Notes: generated by a model from the letters alone, not told the origin. DNA of 64,000 nucleotides from an uncultured Clostridia bacterium (GCA_934162365.1 CAKPIK010000002.1:162176-226175); one strand, 5' to 3'. Positions 9,514 through 18,431 are shown, counted from the stretch's first letter. Program-made: numbers and translations.

Positions 9514-11400
9514 ATGAAAGAAAAAGGATTAAAGATAATATCAGGAGCTTTATTACTTACAATGACAGCATATACTGCACCAGTATTTGCTTATACAAAA
9601 GATGAAACAGTATATTCTAAATTAGATGCCAATGGTAGTAAATATCAAACTATTGTAAGCACACATTTAAAAAACGATAAAGAAGATGAAACTTTAAAAG
9701 ATTTATCTGATTTATTAAATATTACAAATACAAATGGAGATGAAACATTTGAACAAGATGGAAATTCATTAATTTGGCAAGCAAATAAAGAAGATATATA
9801 TTATGAAGGCGAAAGTCAAAAAGATTTACCAATAGAATGTAATGTAACATATGAGTTAAATGGAGAAAAAATTGCAGCAAGTGAACTTGCTGGCAAATCA
9901 GGAGAAGTAAAGATAACTTTAGATTATACAAATAAAGACTCACATATTGTTAATATCAATGGAAAAAATGTAAAAATGTATACACCATTTGTTGTTGTAG
10001 CAGGAACTATAATAAAAAATGATAATAATAAAAATATTACTGTTTCAAATGGTAAATTAATAAACGATGGAAGTAAAACAGTTGTTATAGGAATGGCTAT
10101 GCCTGGTTTACAAGAAAGTTTAGGTGTTAGTAAAAAAACAATAGAGATACCAAGTAGCATTGAAATTACTATGGATGCAGAAGATTTTGAATCTAGCAGT
10201 ATAATAACATATGTAACTCCAAAAGTAATAGAAGAAGATGACTTGAAATTATTTGATAAAATAGATAGTTTATATAGTAAAGTTAATACATTGCAAGAAA
10301 GTGCAAATAAATTAGAAGAAGGATCAAATCAAGTAAGCAATGGTATATCAACTGCGTATGATGGGGCAAAACAAATAACAACTAAAGTTAATGAATCAAC
10401 TAAGAGCTTGAAAAACGATAAGACCAATGCTTTGGATTCAAAAACTTTGGCAGCAATAGAAAAACAAGCAGAAAGTAGTTCAATATTAACAGATGAACAA
10501 AAACAAACTATTATTGCAGCAGCAGATGCTGGAATTGACGCAAAAGCTGATACAATAAAAGAACAATTTGTTGCAAATGCAAAAGCAATAGCAGAACAAA
10601 CAGCAATTGCAACAGCAAAGAAAACTGCAAATGAAACAGCTAAGGCAGTAGCAATGCAAACTGCTATGGATACGGCAAAAAGTGTAGCAATGGCAAGTGC
10701 TAAAAATGCAAATCCAAATTTAACACAAGAAGAATTACAAGCAATTGGAACAGCAGCAGCTAATAATGCAAAATTATCAACAGAACAATTAAACGCAATT
10801 GGTAAACAAGCAGAAAACTTATCAGATGCTAAAATTAAACAAATAAAAGCTGAGGCAGATGCTGGAATAGAAGCACAAAGAACAACAATTGAAAAACAAG
10901 GTATTGCAAGTGCAAAAGCAATAGCAGAGCAAACAGCCTTAACATCTGCTCAATCTGCTACAACGTTGGCAGCTAAAAAAACAGCTACATCTGTTGCAAC
11001 AACTGTTGGAAATAAAGTGAAATTAGAAGCAAGTAAAAAAGTAGCATCTCAAATGAGTACATTAGGAGATGGACTAGAGCAATTAACATCAGGACTAAAT
11101 GAATTAAACAATGGTTCAAGTGAATTAGCAGAAGGAATGACAAAATTTAACAATGAAGGTATAAAACAAATTTGTAATTATATAAATGGAGATGTAAAAG
11201 ACATAACAACAAGAGTACAAAAATTAAGTGACTTATCAAAACAATACAATAACTTTACAATGCTAAACGGAAACAATGAAGGAAATGTTAAGTTCATAAT
11301 GATTATAGATGCTATAAAGAAACAAGAAGATACTACAAAAGAACAAGCAATATTAAACAATAGTGAAGATAATAAAAATGAAAACAAAGAAAACAATTAA
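9514..11400 (+). CDS. Secreted coiled-coil partner of the MmpL transporter
   Basis: The 628-residue protein has a signal peptide ending near residue 26 (APVFA). A beta-rich domain (about 30-240) is followed by a long helical region with YhgE-like heptads around residues 265-300 (LEEGSNQVSNGI) and 520-550 (LTSGLNELNNGSSELAEGM). Between them lies an Ala/Gln/Lys-rich segment (about 325-520) containing two diverged copies of one unit (ADAGIDAKADTIKEQ and ADAGIEAQRTTIEKQ, each leading to AKAIAEQTA). Proteins of this type often accompany MmpL-like exporters in Firmicutes. Here there is no C-terminal membrane anchor. Its position directly after the transporter suggests it works on the outer face. 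The exact role is unknown. Confidence 0.7.
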   Translation: MKEKGLKIISGALLLTMTAYTAPVFAYTKDETVYSKLDANGSKYQTIVSTHLKNDKEDETLKDLSDLLNITNTNGDETFEQDGNSLIWQANKEDIYYEGESQKDLPIECNVTYELNGEKIAASELAGKSGEVKITLDYTNKDSHIVNINGKNVKMYTPFVVVAGTIIKNDNNKNITVSNGKLINDGSKTVVIGMAMPGLQESLGVSKKTIEIPSSIEITMDAEDFESSSIITYVTPKVIEEDDLKLFDKIDSLYSKVNTLQESANKLEEGSNQVSNGISTAYDGAKQITTKVNESTKSLKNDKTNALDSKTLAAIEKQAESSSILTDEQKQTIIAAADAGIDAKADTIKEQFVANAKAIAEQTAIATAKKTANETAKAVAMQTAMDTAKSVAMASAKNANPNLTQEELQAIGTAAANNAKLSTEQLNAIGKQAENLSDAKIKQIKAEADAGIEAQRTTIEKQGIASAKAIAEQTALTSAQSATTLAAKKTATSVATTVGNKVKLEASKKVASQMSTLGDGLEQLTSGLNELNNGSSELAEGMTKFNNEGIKQICNYINGDVKDITTRVQKLSDLSKQYNNFTMLNGNNEGNVKFIMIIDAIKKQEDTTKEQAILNNSEDNKNENKENN

Positions 11401-11412
11401 AATATCTTGACA

Positions 11413-11457
11413 AAAAAACATACTATGCATAAAATTATTATGTATAGTATGTTTTTT
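11413..11457 (+). terminator. Terminator of the MmpL operon
   Basis: A 20-bp stem with one G-U pair (11413-11432 with 11438-11457), a 5-nt loop and a terminal T6 lies 12 bases after the stop codon. It runs up to the ribosome site of the next gene. Confidence 0.88.
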
Positions 11458-11467
11458 GAGGTTAATA

Positions 11468-12154
11468 ATGAATATAAAAGAAGATATAATAAAATTAGTA
11501 GATTATAGATATAAAGAATTTCATAGTAAATTATGTCCTGGTATAAATAATATACTTGGTGTTAGAGTTCCAGTTCTTAGAAACTATGCAAAAGAAATAA
11601 GAAAAGATAGTAGCTTAGAAAAACTATTAAAAATAATAGATGATGAATATTACGAAGAAATTATGTTACAAGGCATGCTTATTGGACTAGAAAAGGATAC
11701 TAGTTTTGAAAAATTAGAAGAGTACATAAAATTATTTGTACCTAAAATAAATAATTGGGCTATTTGTGATAATTTCTGTGCTGGTTTAAAAATTACTAGA
11801 AAATATAAAAAAGAAATGTATAAATTAATAAATGAGTATTTAAAATCTAATAATGAGTTTGCAGTTAGGTTTGCAATTGTTATGATTTTGAATTATTATA
11901 TTGAAGAAGACTATTTGAAAGAAAATTTTGCAATATTTGATAAAATAAAATTAGATAAGTATTATGTGAAAATGGCTGTGGCTTGGGCTATTTCAATATG
12001 TCTAATTAAATATTATGAAAAAACGTATAAATATTTAAAAAATAATAAAAACTTAGACTTGTGGACATATAATAAATCAATACAAAAGGCAACAGAATCA
12101 TATAGAATAACTGATGAACAAAAACAAGAATTAGTTAAAATAAAAAGAAAATAA
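11468..12154 (+). CDS. AlkD-like DNA alkylation repair protein
   Basis: The 228-residue HEAT-repeat-like helical protein matches the DNA alkylation repair (AlkD) family, DNA glycosylases that remove alkylated bases without base flipping. Supporting blocks are GVRVPVLRNYAKEI, INNWAICDNFC and MAVAWAISICLIKYYEKT near the C-terminus. I place the start at ATG 11468, with GAGG six bases upstream; an upstream in-frame TTG at 11456 lies inside the terminator and lacks a ribosome site. It stands alone between terminators. Confidence 0.85.
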   Translation: MNIKEDIIKLVDYRYKEFHSKLCPGINNILGVRVPVLRNYAKEIRKDSSLEKLLKIIDDEYYEEIMLQGMLIGLEKDTSFEKLEEYIKLFVPKINNWAICDNFCAGLKITRKYKKEMYKLINEYLKSNNEFAVRFAIVMILNYYIEEDYLKENFAIFDKIKLDKYYVKMAVAWAISICLIKYYEKTYKYLKNNKNLDLWTYNKSIQKATESYRITDEQKQELVKIKRK

Positions 12155-12182
12155 GGGTGCAATTATGCATCCTTATTTTTTT
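12148..12182 (+). terminator. Terminator of the AlkD-like gene
   Basis: A 14-bp stem with one G-U pair (12148-12161 with 12166-12179) and a 4-nt loop runs into a T tract. The stem starts within the last codons. Confidence 0.85.
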
Positions 12183-12187
12183 GGGGT

Positions 12188-12994
12188 TTATACGAAACTT
12201 ATGAAATTGAGTTGAACACCTTTTTTACTTACATCAGGATCTTTGGCAATTACTGCTACGATTTCATCACCGTAGCGAAATTCAATTCCATCAACAGAAT
12301 CTACTATACCAGCAAAGTTTTTGTCAATGCATACATAGGATCCGGAAAGATCGCTAACTGATCCGAAAATTTTGCATGTAACGACAGTGTTTTTGCTGAG
12401 AACAGTTGTGAAATGAGGCAGACAGGATGTCCTTGAAAGCTCAAATCGATTATTTACAGGGTCAAATTCAAGTACATCTGTTGGAAAAGTATCATACAAT
12501 TTAAATCCTATGTCTGTAATGTCATCAAAGATTACAGGAGCAAAATTAGCTCTAGATATTTTTCCAGTTATTCCAGCTCCTACGTCGACAAATGCAGAAA
12601 ACTTTGAAAAACCAGTTATCGTTGTTTTGTCGAAATGGGAACATTGAGATATATAAGGTAACGCCTGTAACATGTTCTGTTTTCTTGAAAGCTCTATTGT
12701 AGGCTTTATAGAAACTATTTTTGCTCTTATAGTGTGTCCTACGAGAGTATAAATGCTAGAAGAAACCGAATCATTCTTATAACAAGGGTATATACTTGCT
12801 TCTTCTAATGAAATAGTACCTTTGAAATTATTGCCTAAATCAACCTCCAAGATATCATTATAGTAGTCTAACTTCGTGACCTTGCACGTGATTGCTGTAT
12901 CATTGATATATGAAAGGGCTATTTTCCGCCAATTCATATTTTCATCAATATGATACAGTGCCTCCGGTAAAAAAGTTGTTTGAACGTCATGCAT
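12188..12994 (-). CDS. S1-domain RNA-binding protein of atypical composition
   Basis: The 268-residue protein looks like three tandem S1/OB-fold units: about 30-100 (ITCKVTKLDYYNDILEVDLG), about 120-195 (ITGFSKFSAFVDVGAGITGK) and about 205-265 (VTCKIFGSVSDLSGSYVCID). S1 domains bind single-stranded RNA. No catalytic domain is present, and I recognise no named family. The start is ATG 12994, eight bases after GGAGG; an upstream in-frame TTG is ignored. Its G+C is visibly higher than in neighbours (about 40% by eye against under 30%) and codon use differs, suggesting transfer. It has its own sigma-A promoter. Confidence 0.75.
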   Translation of the reverse strand: MHDVQTTFLPEALYHIDENMNWRKIALSYINDTAITCKVTKLDYYNDILEVDLGNNFKGTISLEEASIYPCYKNDSVSSSIYTLVGHTIRAKIVSIKPTIELSRKQNMLQALPYISQCSHFDKTTITGFSKFSAFVDVGAGITGKISRANFAPVIFDDITDIGFKLYDTFPTDVLEFDPVNNRFELSRTSCLPHFTTVLSKNTVVTCKIFGSVSDLSGSYVCIDKNFAGIVDSVDGIEFRYGDEIVAVIAKDPDVSKKGVQLNFISFV

Positions 12995-13037
12995 AGATAA
13001 AACCTCCAATTTTTTATTCTACAAAAGTAGTAATATT

Positions 13038-13066
13038 ATTATATCACAAAAAATGGTAAAAATCAA
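13038..13066 (-). promoter_or_regulatory. Sigma-A promoter of the S1-domain gene
   Basis: On the minus strand TTGATT (13066-13061) and TATAAT (13043-13038) are 17 bases apart, about 45 bases before the ATG. Confidence 0.75.
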
Positions 13067-13139
13067 TTTTATGTAAAATTTATATATTTACTTTCTAAGG
13101 ATAAAGTAGTAAAATATATAATGTATATGGAGGAAATAT

Positions 13140-13967
13140 ATGGAACAAAAAAAGAAAAAAAGTTTTACTATTTTAGGTACTAGTATATGGAGAATTTTAG
13201 CATATTTTATTATATATAGTTTTGTTGGATTTATAATTGAAACATTATTTGCATTAGTATTTTATAATGTGTTAGAAAGTAGACAAAGCTTTTTATATGG
13301 ACCTTTTTGTGGAATATATGGAGTTGGAGCTGTATTCATGTATGTGATTTTAAACAGATACTTTAAAAAGAATAGTCACTTATTGTTTTTGGGTGGATTT
13401 ATTGTTGGATCATGTGTTGAATACATTTTAAGTTTTTTAGGTGAAGTTATTTTAAATGTAAGATGGTGGGATTATTCAAATAGATTCCTAAATATAAATG
13501 GCAGAATTTGCTTTTTATATTCATTGTTTTGGGGATTATTAGGTGTATACTTTATGAAAGTAATTAATCCTAAAGTTGATAAATTAATAAATTTTATTAA
13601 GAAAAAAGTTAACATGAAGCTTATAAAAACAATAGTGATTATATTATTTGTATTTCTTTTAGTAGATTGTGCAATATCTGGTTTAGCAATTGAATATTAC
13701 TTAGTTAGACAAACTGTACAAAATGATTTAGATGTTCCAAACAAAGATGTTATAGTTAAGGAATACGATAAAATATATTCAAATGATAATAGAGCAAAGA
13801 TTATTAATAAATTTTTTAATGATGAAAAAATGGTAATTACATATCCTAATTTAACAATAACATTAAAAGATGGTACAGTAAAAAGAGTAAGAGAGTATTT
13901 ACCAGATATAAAGCCATATTATTTTAAATTTAATGTAAAACATATAAATAATGAAACAGAAAACTAA
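13140..13967 (+). CDS. CmpB-type putative ABC transporter permease
   Basis: The 275-residue membrane protein matches the family annotated as putative ABC-transporter permease (ABC_trans_CmpB). About five membrane segments are visible (around 17-40, 52-72, 80-100, 118-140, 162-182), and the family core is present (RWWDYSNRFLNINGRICFLY followed by SLFWG). A soluble tail follows from about residue 185. No ATPase gene is adjacent, so the transporter label should be treated cautiously. It is a single gene with an AGGAGG-like site and a long 3' hairpin. Confidence 0.75.
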   Translation: MEQKKKKSFTILGTSIWRILAYFIIYSFVGFIIETLFALVFYNVLESRQSFLYGPFCGIYGVGAVFMYVILNRYFKKNSHLLFLGGFIVGSCVEYILSFLGEVILNVRWWDYSNRFLNINGRICFLYSLFWGLLGVYFMKVINPKVDKLINFIKKKVNMKLIKTIVIILFVFLLVDCAISGLAIEYYLVRQTVQNDLDVPNKDVIVKEYDKIYSNDNRAKIINKFFNDEKMVITYPNLTITLKDGTVKRVREYLPDIKPYYFKFNVKHINNETEN

Positions 13968-13972
13968 ATTAT

Positions 13973-14011
13973 AGTATAAAGCCTCAGGCAACTCGCCTGA
14001 GGCTTTATACT
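13973..14011. terminator. Long perfect hairpin between convergent genes
   Basis: A perfect 17-bp stem (13973-13989 with 13995-14011) with a 5-nt loop lies just after the CmpB-type gene and overlaps the stop codon of the tiny convergent gene. No long T tract follows on either strand, so termination may be weak or the hairpin may have another role. Confidence 0.65.
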
Positions 14012-14093
14012 ATCTATTGTTGTTTTGGTTATTATTATTGTCTTGATTATTACTGTTGTTGTTATTATTGTTGTTTTTATTTTTCTTTCCCAT
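14010..14093 (-). CDS. 27-residue Asn-rich peptide
   Basis: A very short frame starts at ATG 14093, seven bases after a strong CGGAGGTG ribosome site, and encodes MGKKNK followed by an Asn/Gln-rich tail; 17 of 27 residues are Asn. The good ribosome site, the spacing and the adjacent hairpin argue that it is translated. I know of no family. The window is rich in sporulation genes, so a small spore or coat peptide is possible, but that is only a guess from position. Confidence 0.5.
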   Translation of the reverse strand: MGKKNKNNNNNNNSNNQDNNNNQNNNR

Positions 14094-14182
14094 AAAGCAC
14101 CTCCGAAAAATTTATTAATAATATTGTTTACAAAATTTTAAAAAATATTCTTTTAAAAAATCTATTTTGAAATTTTTTATTA

Positions 14183-14211
14183 TAATTTTTTAGTTCTAAA
14201 AAACATATAAG
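14183..14211 (+). promoter_or_regulatory. Possible sigma-E promoter of the spoIIIAB-AH operon
   Basis: TAATTTT (14183-14189) fits the sigma-E -35 at six of seven positions. CATATAAG (14204-14211), 14 bases later, partly fits the -10. The spoIIIA operon is controlled by sigma-E in spore formers. The match is imperfect. Confidence 0.35.
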
Positions 14212-14241
14212 TGAATATATATAATATACGGGGGAATACAA

Positions 14242-14751
14242 ATGATAATTATTAAATTTATAATGCTTCTACTTGTTTTTATTGTATGTAGTTTTCTTGG
14301 AAATATTATTGCAAAAAGGTATAGTCTAAGAGTTAAAGAACTAAACGAGTTTAATGTTGCTTTAAGTATAGTTGAAAGCAAGATTAATTTTACATATGAA
14401 CCACTTCCAGAAATATTTTTAGAAGTATCTAACATGGTAGATAAAAGTATTTCTCAAATTTTTAATAATGCATCACAAAATATGAAAGAATATAACGCAA
14501 GAGAGGCTTGGGAAAATTCATTTGAAAGTATTAATAATAATCTAACTAAAGAAGATATTGAGAATATAAAAAGTTTGGGCAAAATGCTTGGACAAACAGA
14601 TAAACAAGGACAAATAAATCAACTAGAGATGACACAAACATTAGTAGAAATGCAAATAAAAAAGGCAAAAGATGAAGAAATTAAAAATGCAAAAATGTAT
14701 AAAACACTTGGAACTATTGTTGGACTAGCTATTTTTATTATTCTAATATAA
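14242..14751 (+). CDS. spoIIIAB: Stage III sporulation protein AB
   Basis: The 169-residue protein has an N-terminal membrane segment (about 3-22), a helical soluble region facing the mother-cell cytoplasm, and a second segment at the extreme C-terminus. The C-terminal part MLGQTDKQGQINQLEMTQ is characteristic of SpoIIIAB, which resembles type II secretion protein GspF-like components. It is the first gene of a seven-gene run in canonical order, and the usual preceding gene spoIIIAA is missing here. Confidence 0.93.
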   Translation: MIIIKFIMLLLVFIVCSFLGNIIAKRYSLRVKELNEFNVALSIVESKINFTYEPLPEIFLEVSNMVDKSISQIFNNASQNMKEYNAREAWENSFESINNNLTKEDIENIKSLGKMLGQTDKQGQINQLEMTQTLVEMQIKKAKDEEIKNAKMYKTLGTIVGLAIFIILI

Positions 14752-14766
14752 GTTTGGAGGATACAT

Positions 14767-14961
14767 ATGAATATTGATTTACTATTTAAAATTGCAGCAA
14801 TTGGAATATTAGTTGCAGTGTTACATCAAGTATTAGTAAGAGCAGGACGTGAGGACCAAGCTATGATGACTACACTAGCAGGACTAGTTATTGTACTAAC
14901 AATGGTTATAAAGGAAATTAGTGGACTATTCAATACTGTTAGAACATTATTTAACTTATAA
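14767..14961 (+). CDS. spoIIIAC: Stage III sporulation protein AC
   Basis: The 64-residue protein has two membrane segments (about 5-22 and 36-52) linked by REDQAMMTT, the size and arrangement of SpoIIIAC. It is an inner-ring component of the SpoIIIA-SpoIIQ channel between mother cell and forespore. It starts 15 bases after spoIIIAB behind GGAGG. Confidence 0.93.
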   Translation: MNIDLLFKIAAIGILVAVLHQVLVRAGREDQAMMTTLAGLVIVLTMVIKEISGLFNTVRTLFNL

Positions 14962-14974
14962 AAAGGAGTAAGTA

Positions 14975-15361
14975 ATGGAAATAATAAAAATAATAGGAAT
15001 AGGTTTAACTGCACTTATTGTAATAATAGTTTTAAAACAATATAAACCAGAATTTGCTATATATGTTTCTATTGTTGCTGGAATATTAATACTTGGGCTT
15101 TCACTTTCAAGTTTTTCTGGAATAATTAATTTGTTAAAAGATATTTCAAGTAGAGCAAATATAAATAGTAAATTTTTAGGAATTATATTAAAAATAACAG
15201 GAATTGCAATTTTAACGGAGTTTGCAGTAAGTATATGCCAAGATACAGGAGAAAAAGCTATTGCAAATAAAATAGATATTGGAGGAAAAGTCATAATTAT
15301 GACTATATCTTTGCCAATAATTTCTTCTTTGCTAGAAGCTATATTAAAAGTTTTGCCATAA
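14975..15361 (+). CDS. spoIIIAD: Stage III sporulation protein AD
   Basis: The 128-residue polytopic membrane protein starts 13 bases after spoIIIAC. The ending, with FAVSICQDTGEKAIANKID in the middle and ISLPIISSLLEAILKVLP at the C-terminus, is typical of SpoIIIAD. It belongs to the membrane base of the feeding-tube channel built during engulfment. Confidence 0.93.
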   Translation: MEIIKIIGIGLTALIVIIVLKQYKPEFAIYVSIVAGILILGLSLSSFSGIINLLKDISSRANINSKFLGIILKITGIAILTEFAVSICQDTGEKAIANKIDIGGKVIIMTISLPIISSLLEAILKVLP

Positions 15362-15375
15362 GGAGAAATATACAA

Positions 15376-16515
15376 ATGAAAAAAATTTTAGTAATTTTTT
15401 TTGCACTAATTTCAATAAATGTATCAATATTGGCAACAGATATGAATGTTTTAGAAAGTCAACAACAATCATTAGGAATATCAGATTTTATATCTACTTC
15501 AGAAAAATATACAAATGGAACCTTAGATGGTATTGACTTAAATGATGTTTTTCAAGATGCAATTACTGGAAGAATAGGCAATACAAATTTTTTTAATAAT
15601 TTTCTTAACATATTAGGAAGAGAAACAAAAACAGCAGTTAGTAATATAGGAATTATAATGATAGTTATAATTATACATAGTATTCTAGTTACAATAAGTG
15701 ATAGCCTTGGAAATAAAAGCGTATCACAAATAGCGTACTTTGCAGAATATATAATTATAATAACCTTAGTATTGAATAACTTTTCGGACATAATAAATAT
15801 GACAAAAGAATCAATAACAAACTTAGTCGGTTTTTCAAATTCTCTTATACCGTTGTTATTAACATTAATGCTTACAACTGGAGCAATAGTATCTGCAGGA
15901 GTTATAAAACCAGTATTATTGTTATTAATAAATTTTATCGGAAATTTTATTATTGATTTTATTTTGCCATTAACAATAATTGGAACAACTTTAGGCATTG
16001 TTTCTAAAATATCAAATAAAGTAAGAATTGATAAAATATCTAAATTTATGAAATCAGCAGGAGTCTGGGTATTAGGAATTATTATGACACTATTTGTTAC
16101 AGTTTTAAGTTTAGAAGGAAGCATTACAGAAACTGTTGATGGAGTAGCAGCTAAAACTACAAAAGCAGCCGTTTCTACTGTAATACCAGTAGTAGGAAAA
16201 ATACTTGGTGATGCAACAGATGCAGTAATTGGATGTGCGGGGATATTAAAAAATGCAGTTGGATTTGTTGGCATAATAATTATAATAGGAATATGTGCAT
16301 TGCCAATTATAAAGTTAGCACTTTTAAGTTTTACATATTATATTGCATCATGCATTTGTCAACCTGTTGCAGATGAAAAAATAATAGGACTATTAGATTC
16401 CATTGGAGATACATTTAAAATATTACTTGCAATAATTTTTTGCGTTGCTGTAATGCTAATAGTAGGACTAACGATAGTAATAAAAGTTTCAAATGGAACA
16501 TTATTATATAGATAA
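15376..16515 (+). CDS. spoIIIAE: Stage III sporulation protein AE
   Basis: The 379-residue protein has an N-terminal signal-like segment (1-21), an outer domain, and about seven further membrane segments from residue 95 on. It is the largest membrane component of the SpoIIIA complex and has been likened to transporter permeases. The conserved region SLEGSITETVDGVAAKTTKA followed by VSTVIPVVGKILGDATD is clear. It lies 14 bases after spoIIIAD. Confidence 0.94.
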   Translation: MKKILVIFFALISINVSILATDMNVLESQQQSLGISDFISTSEKYTNGTLDGIDLNDVFQDAITGRIGNTNFFNNFLNILGRETKTAVSNIGIIMIVIIIHSILVTISDSLGNKSVSQIAYFAEYIIIITLVLNNFSDIINMTKESITNLVGFSNSLIPLLLTLMLTTGAIVSAGVIKPVLLLLINFIGNFIIDFILPLTIIGTTLGIVSKISNKVRIDKISKFMKSAGVWVLGIIMTLFVTVLSLEGSITETVDGVAAKTTKAAVSTVIPVVGKILGDATDAVIGCAGILKNAVGFVGIIIIIGICALPIIKLALLSFTYYIASCICQPVADEKIIGLLDSIGDTFKILLAIIFCVAVMLIVGLTIVIKVSNGTLLYR

Positions 16516-16533
16516 ACTAAGGAAAGAATAAAG

Positions 16534-17127
16534 ATGATAAATTGGTTAAGAAGTTGGTCTAATCAAGTAATTGTCGCTGTTATTATTGCAACAATTATAG
16601 AAATGATTTTGCCAGAAGGAAACAATAAAAAATACATAAAAATGATAATTGGATTATATGTATTATTTACAATAATACAACCAGTTATAACTAAGTTAAC
16701 TGGAAATGAAATAAACTTGAATGATTTTAATTATAATAAATATTTAAAAGACACGGTTCAAGTATCAAGTAGTACAGAACAATTTGAAGATACTAATTCT
16801 AAATTAATTAAACAAACATATATAGATAGTATAAAGCGTGATATACAACAAAAAATTGAGCAAAAAGGTTTTAAAGTATTAAAATGCGAACTTGATATAA
16901 CACAAGATGAAAATTTATTAAAAAATATAGAGTTAAATTTAGAAAAAAATACAAAAGAAGAAAATACGGATTTAAATAACAAAATACAAATAAATGAAGT
17001 TAATATATCTAAAAATACAATTGATGAAAAGAAAAAAGATGTGATTTCAGATAAAGATAAACAAGAACTAAAAAAATACTTATCAGAAGAATATAAAATA
17101 GATGCAAATAATATAAAAATAAACTAA
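16534..17127 (+). CDS. spoIIIAF: Stage III sporulation protein AF
   Basis: The 197-residue protein has two N-terminal membrane segments (about 10-28 and 35-55, with MILPEGNNKKYIKMIIGLYV between them, a hallmark of SpoIIIAF) and a soluble C-terminal domain with a ring-building-like fold in homologues. It lies 18 bases after spoIIIAE. Confidence 0.92.
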   Translation: MINWLRSWSNQVIVAVIIATIIEMILPEGNNKKYIKMIIGLYVLFTIIQPVITKLTGNEINLNDFNYNKYLKDTVQVSSSTEQFEDTNSKLIKQTYIDSIKRDIQQKIEQKGFKVLKCELDITQDENLLKNIELNLEKNTKEENTDLNNKIQINEVNISKNTIDEKKKDVISDKDKQELKKYLSEEYKIDANNIKIN

Positions 17128-17140
17128 AGAGGAGGAAGAT

Positions 17141-17692
17141 ATGCTAAGGAAAAAAATTGAAGAATTTTTTAAAGGAAATGGTAATAATAAGAAGAAAACT
17201 GAAAATTTAGTTTTTTTTCTAATAATTCTTATTGTTACAGTAGTTGCAATAAATATTATATGGAAAGATGATAAAAAAGAAGAAAATACAGTAAGTAATA
17301 GTTCAAAAAAATTGGCAGAAACTGTTGAAAATAGTTATACAGAAGATACATTAGAAAAACGACTCGAAAATATACTATCTAATATATCGGGTGTTGGAAA
17401 TGTTGATGTTCTTATTACATATAATGAAACAGAGGAAATAATTCCTGTATATAATAAAAATGGTAAAAAAAGTACAACTAACGAGACAGATTCTTCTGGT
17501 GGAACTAGGGTTGTTGAAGACAGTGAGACCAGTGAAGAAGTTGTGCTGGAAAACAATAAAATAATTACTCAAAAAACGGTTAGTCCTAAAATAGAAGGAG
17601 CAATAATTACTGCTACTGGAGCGAATAATTTAAATGTTAAAGCATATATAATACAAGCAGTGGAAGCGGCTACACGGTTTACCTACACATAA
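17141..17692 (+). CDS. spoIIIAG: Stage III sporulation protein AG
   Basis: The 183-residue protein has one membrane segment (about 24-42) and an extracellular domain that forms a large ring in the intermembrane space in homologues. The core LENILSNISGVGNVDVLITY and the C-terminal VSPKIEGAIITATGANNL match SpoIIIAG. A Ser/Thr/Gly-rich loop interrupts the domain near residues 110-125, as is common. It is preceded by AGGAGGAAG. Confidence 0.93.
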   Translation: MLRKKIEEFFKGNGNNKKKTENLVFFLIILIVTVVAINIIWKDDKKEENTVSNSSKKLAETVENSYTEDTLEKRLENILSNISGVGNVDVLITYNETEEIIPVYNKNGKKSTTNETDSSGGTRVVEDSETSEEVVLENNKIITQKTVSPKIEGAIITATGANNLNVKAYIIQAVEAATRFTYT

Positions 17693-17732
17693 GATTCAAG
17701 TTTTTGAAAAGAAAAATTAGGGAGGAAATTTT

Positions 17733-18353
17733 ATGAAATTAATTAAAAAAAATCAATTAACTATATTAGTTTTAGCTTTAATGCTAGTAACAGCAGGATA
17801 TTTAAATTATAACTCTAGTGTGCAAACAGGAACTGAAGTTGCAAGCATTGGAGATGCAACTTTAGTAAGTAGTAATTTATCTAATAGTGTTAATACAGTT
17901 CAAAATAATGTTAATGATGAAGCAAAAAGCAATAACACTGTTCAAAGTTCAGTTTCAACAACAGAAGAAAATATAGTTCAAACAAATTCGGATGTAGCAA
18001 ATGAAGCAGAAGGATATTTTGAATCTTCAAGATTAGAAAGAGATGTAATGTATTCACAAATGCTAGAAGGTTATCAAAAAATATTAAATAATGATAATTC
18101 AAGCGAAAAGCAAAAAACGGCAGCACAAAAAGAAATTGACAATATAAATAAAACTAAAAATAGAATAATGATTTGTGAGAATTTAATAAGAACAAAAGGA
18201 TTTAATGATGTAGTGATTTTTGTAAATGATGACAGTATAAGCGTTGTTGTAAATAAAGAAGAATTAAAAAAAGAGGATACAGCCCAGATTCAAAGTATAG
18301 TTGCAAGAGAAATGAATGCTAAAATTGACAATATACACATAAGCAATAAGTAA
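17733..18353 (+). CDS. spoIIIAH: Stage III sporulation protein AH
   Basis: The 206-residue protein has one N-terminal membrane segment (about 9-26), a low-complexity linker, and a C-terminal YscJ/FliF-like ring-building domain (about 90-206, with GFNDVVIFVNDDSISVVV). SpoIIIAH pairs with forespore SpoIIQ across the intermembrane space. It is the last gene of the operon and is followed by a terminator. Confidence 0.93.
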   Translation: MKLIKKNQLTILVLALMLVTAGYLNYNSSVQTGTEVASIGDATLVSSNLSNSVNTVQNNVNDEAKSNNTVQSSVSTTEENIVQTNSDVANEAEGYFESSRLERDVMYSQMLEGYQKILNNDNSSEKQKTAAQKEIDNINKTKNRIMICENLIRTKGFNDVVIFVNDDSISVVVNKEELKKEDTAQIQSIVAREMNAKIDNIHISNK

Positions 18354-18359
18354 AAAAAC

Positions 18360-18390
18360 AGATAATTAGTATTTGCTAATTATCTATTTT
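18360..18390 (+). terminator. Terminator of the spoIIIA operon
   Basis: A perfect 10-bp stem (18360-18369 with 18376-18385) and a 6-nt loop are followed by ATTTTT, just downstream of spoIIIAH. Confidence 0.85.
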
Positions 18391-18431
18391 TATGTTACGA
18401 TATAATATATAAAATATAAGGAGATTTAAAA

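Noticed and set aside
11456..11467. Upstream TTG start of the AlkD-like gene
   Set aside because: It lies within the terminator T tract and has no ribosome site, while ATG 11468 has GAGG at good spacing.
15552..16274. Long minus-strand open frame inside spoIIIAE
   Set aside because: It is the antisense shadow of a clearly coding, conserved membrane protein and has no ribosome site.
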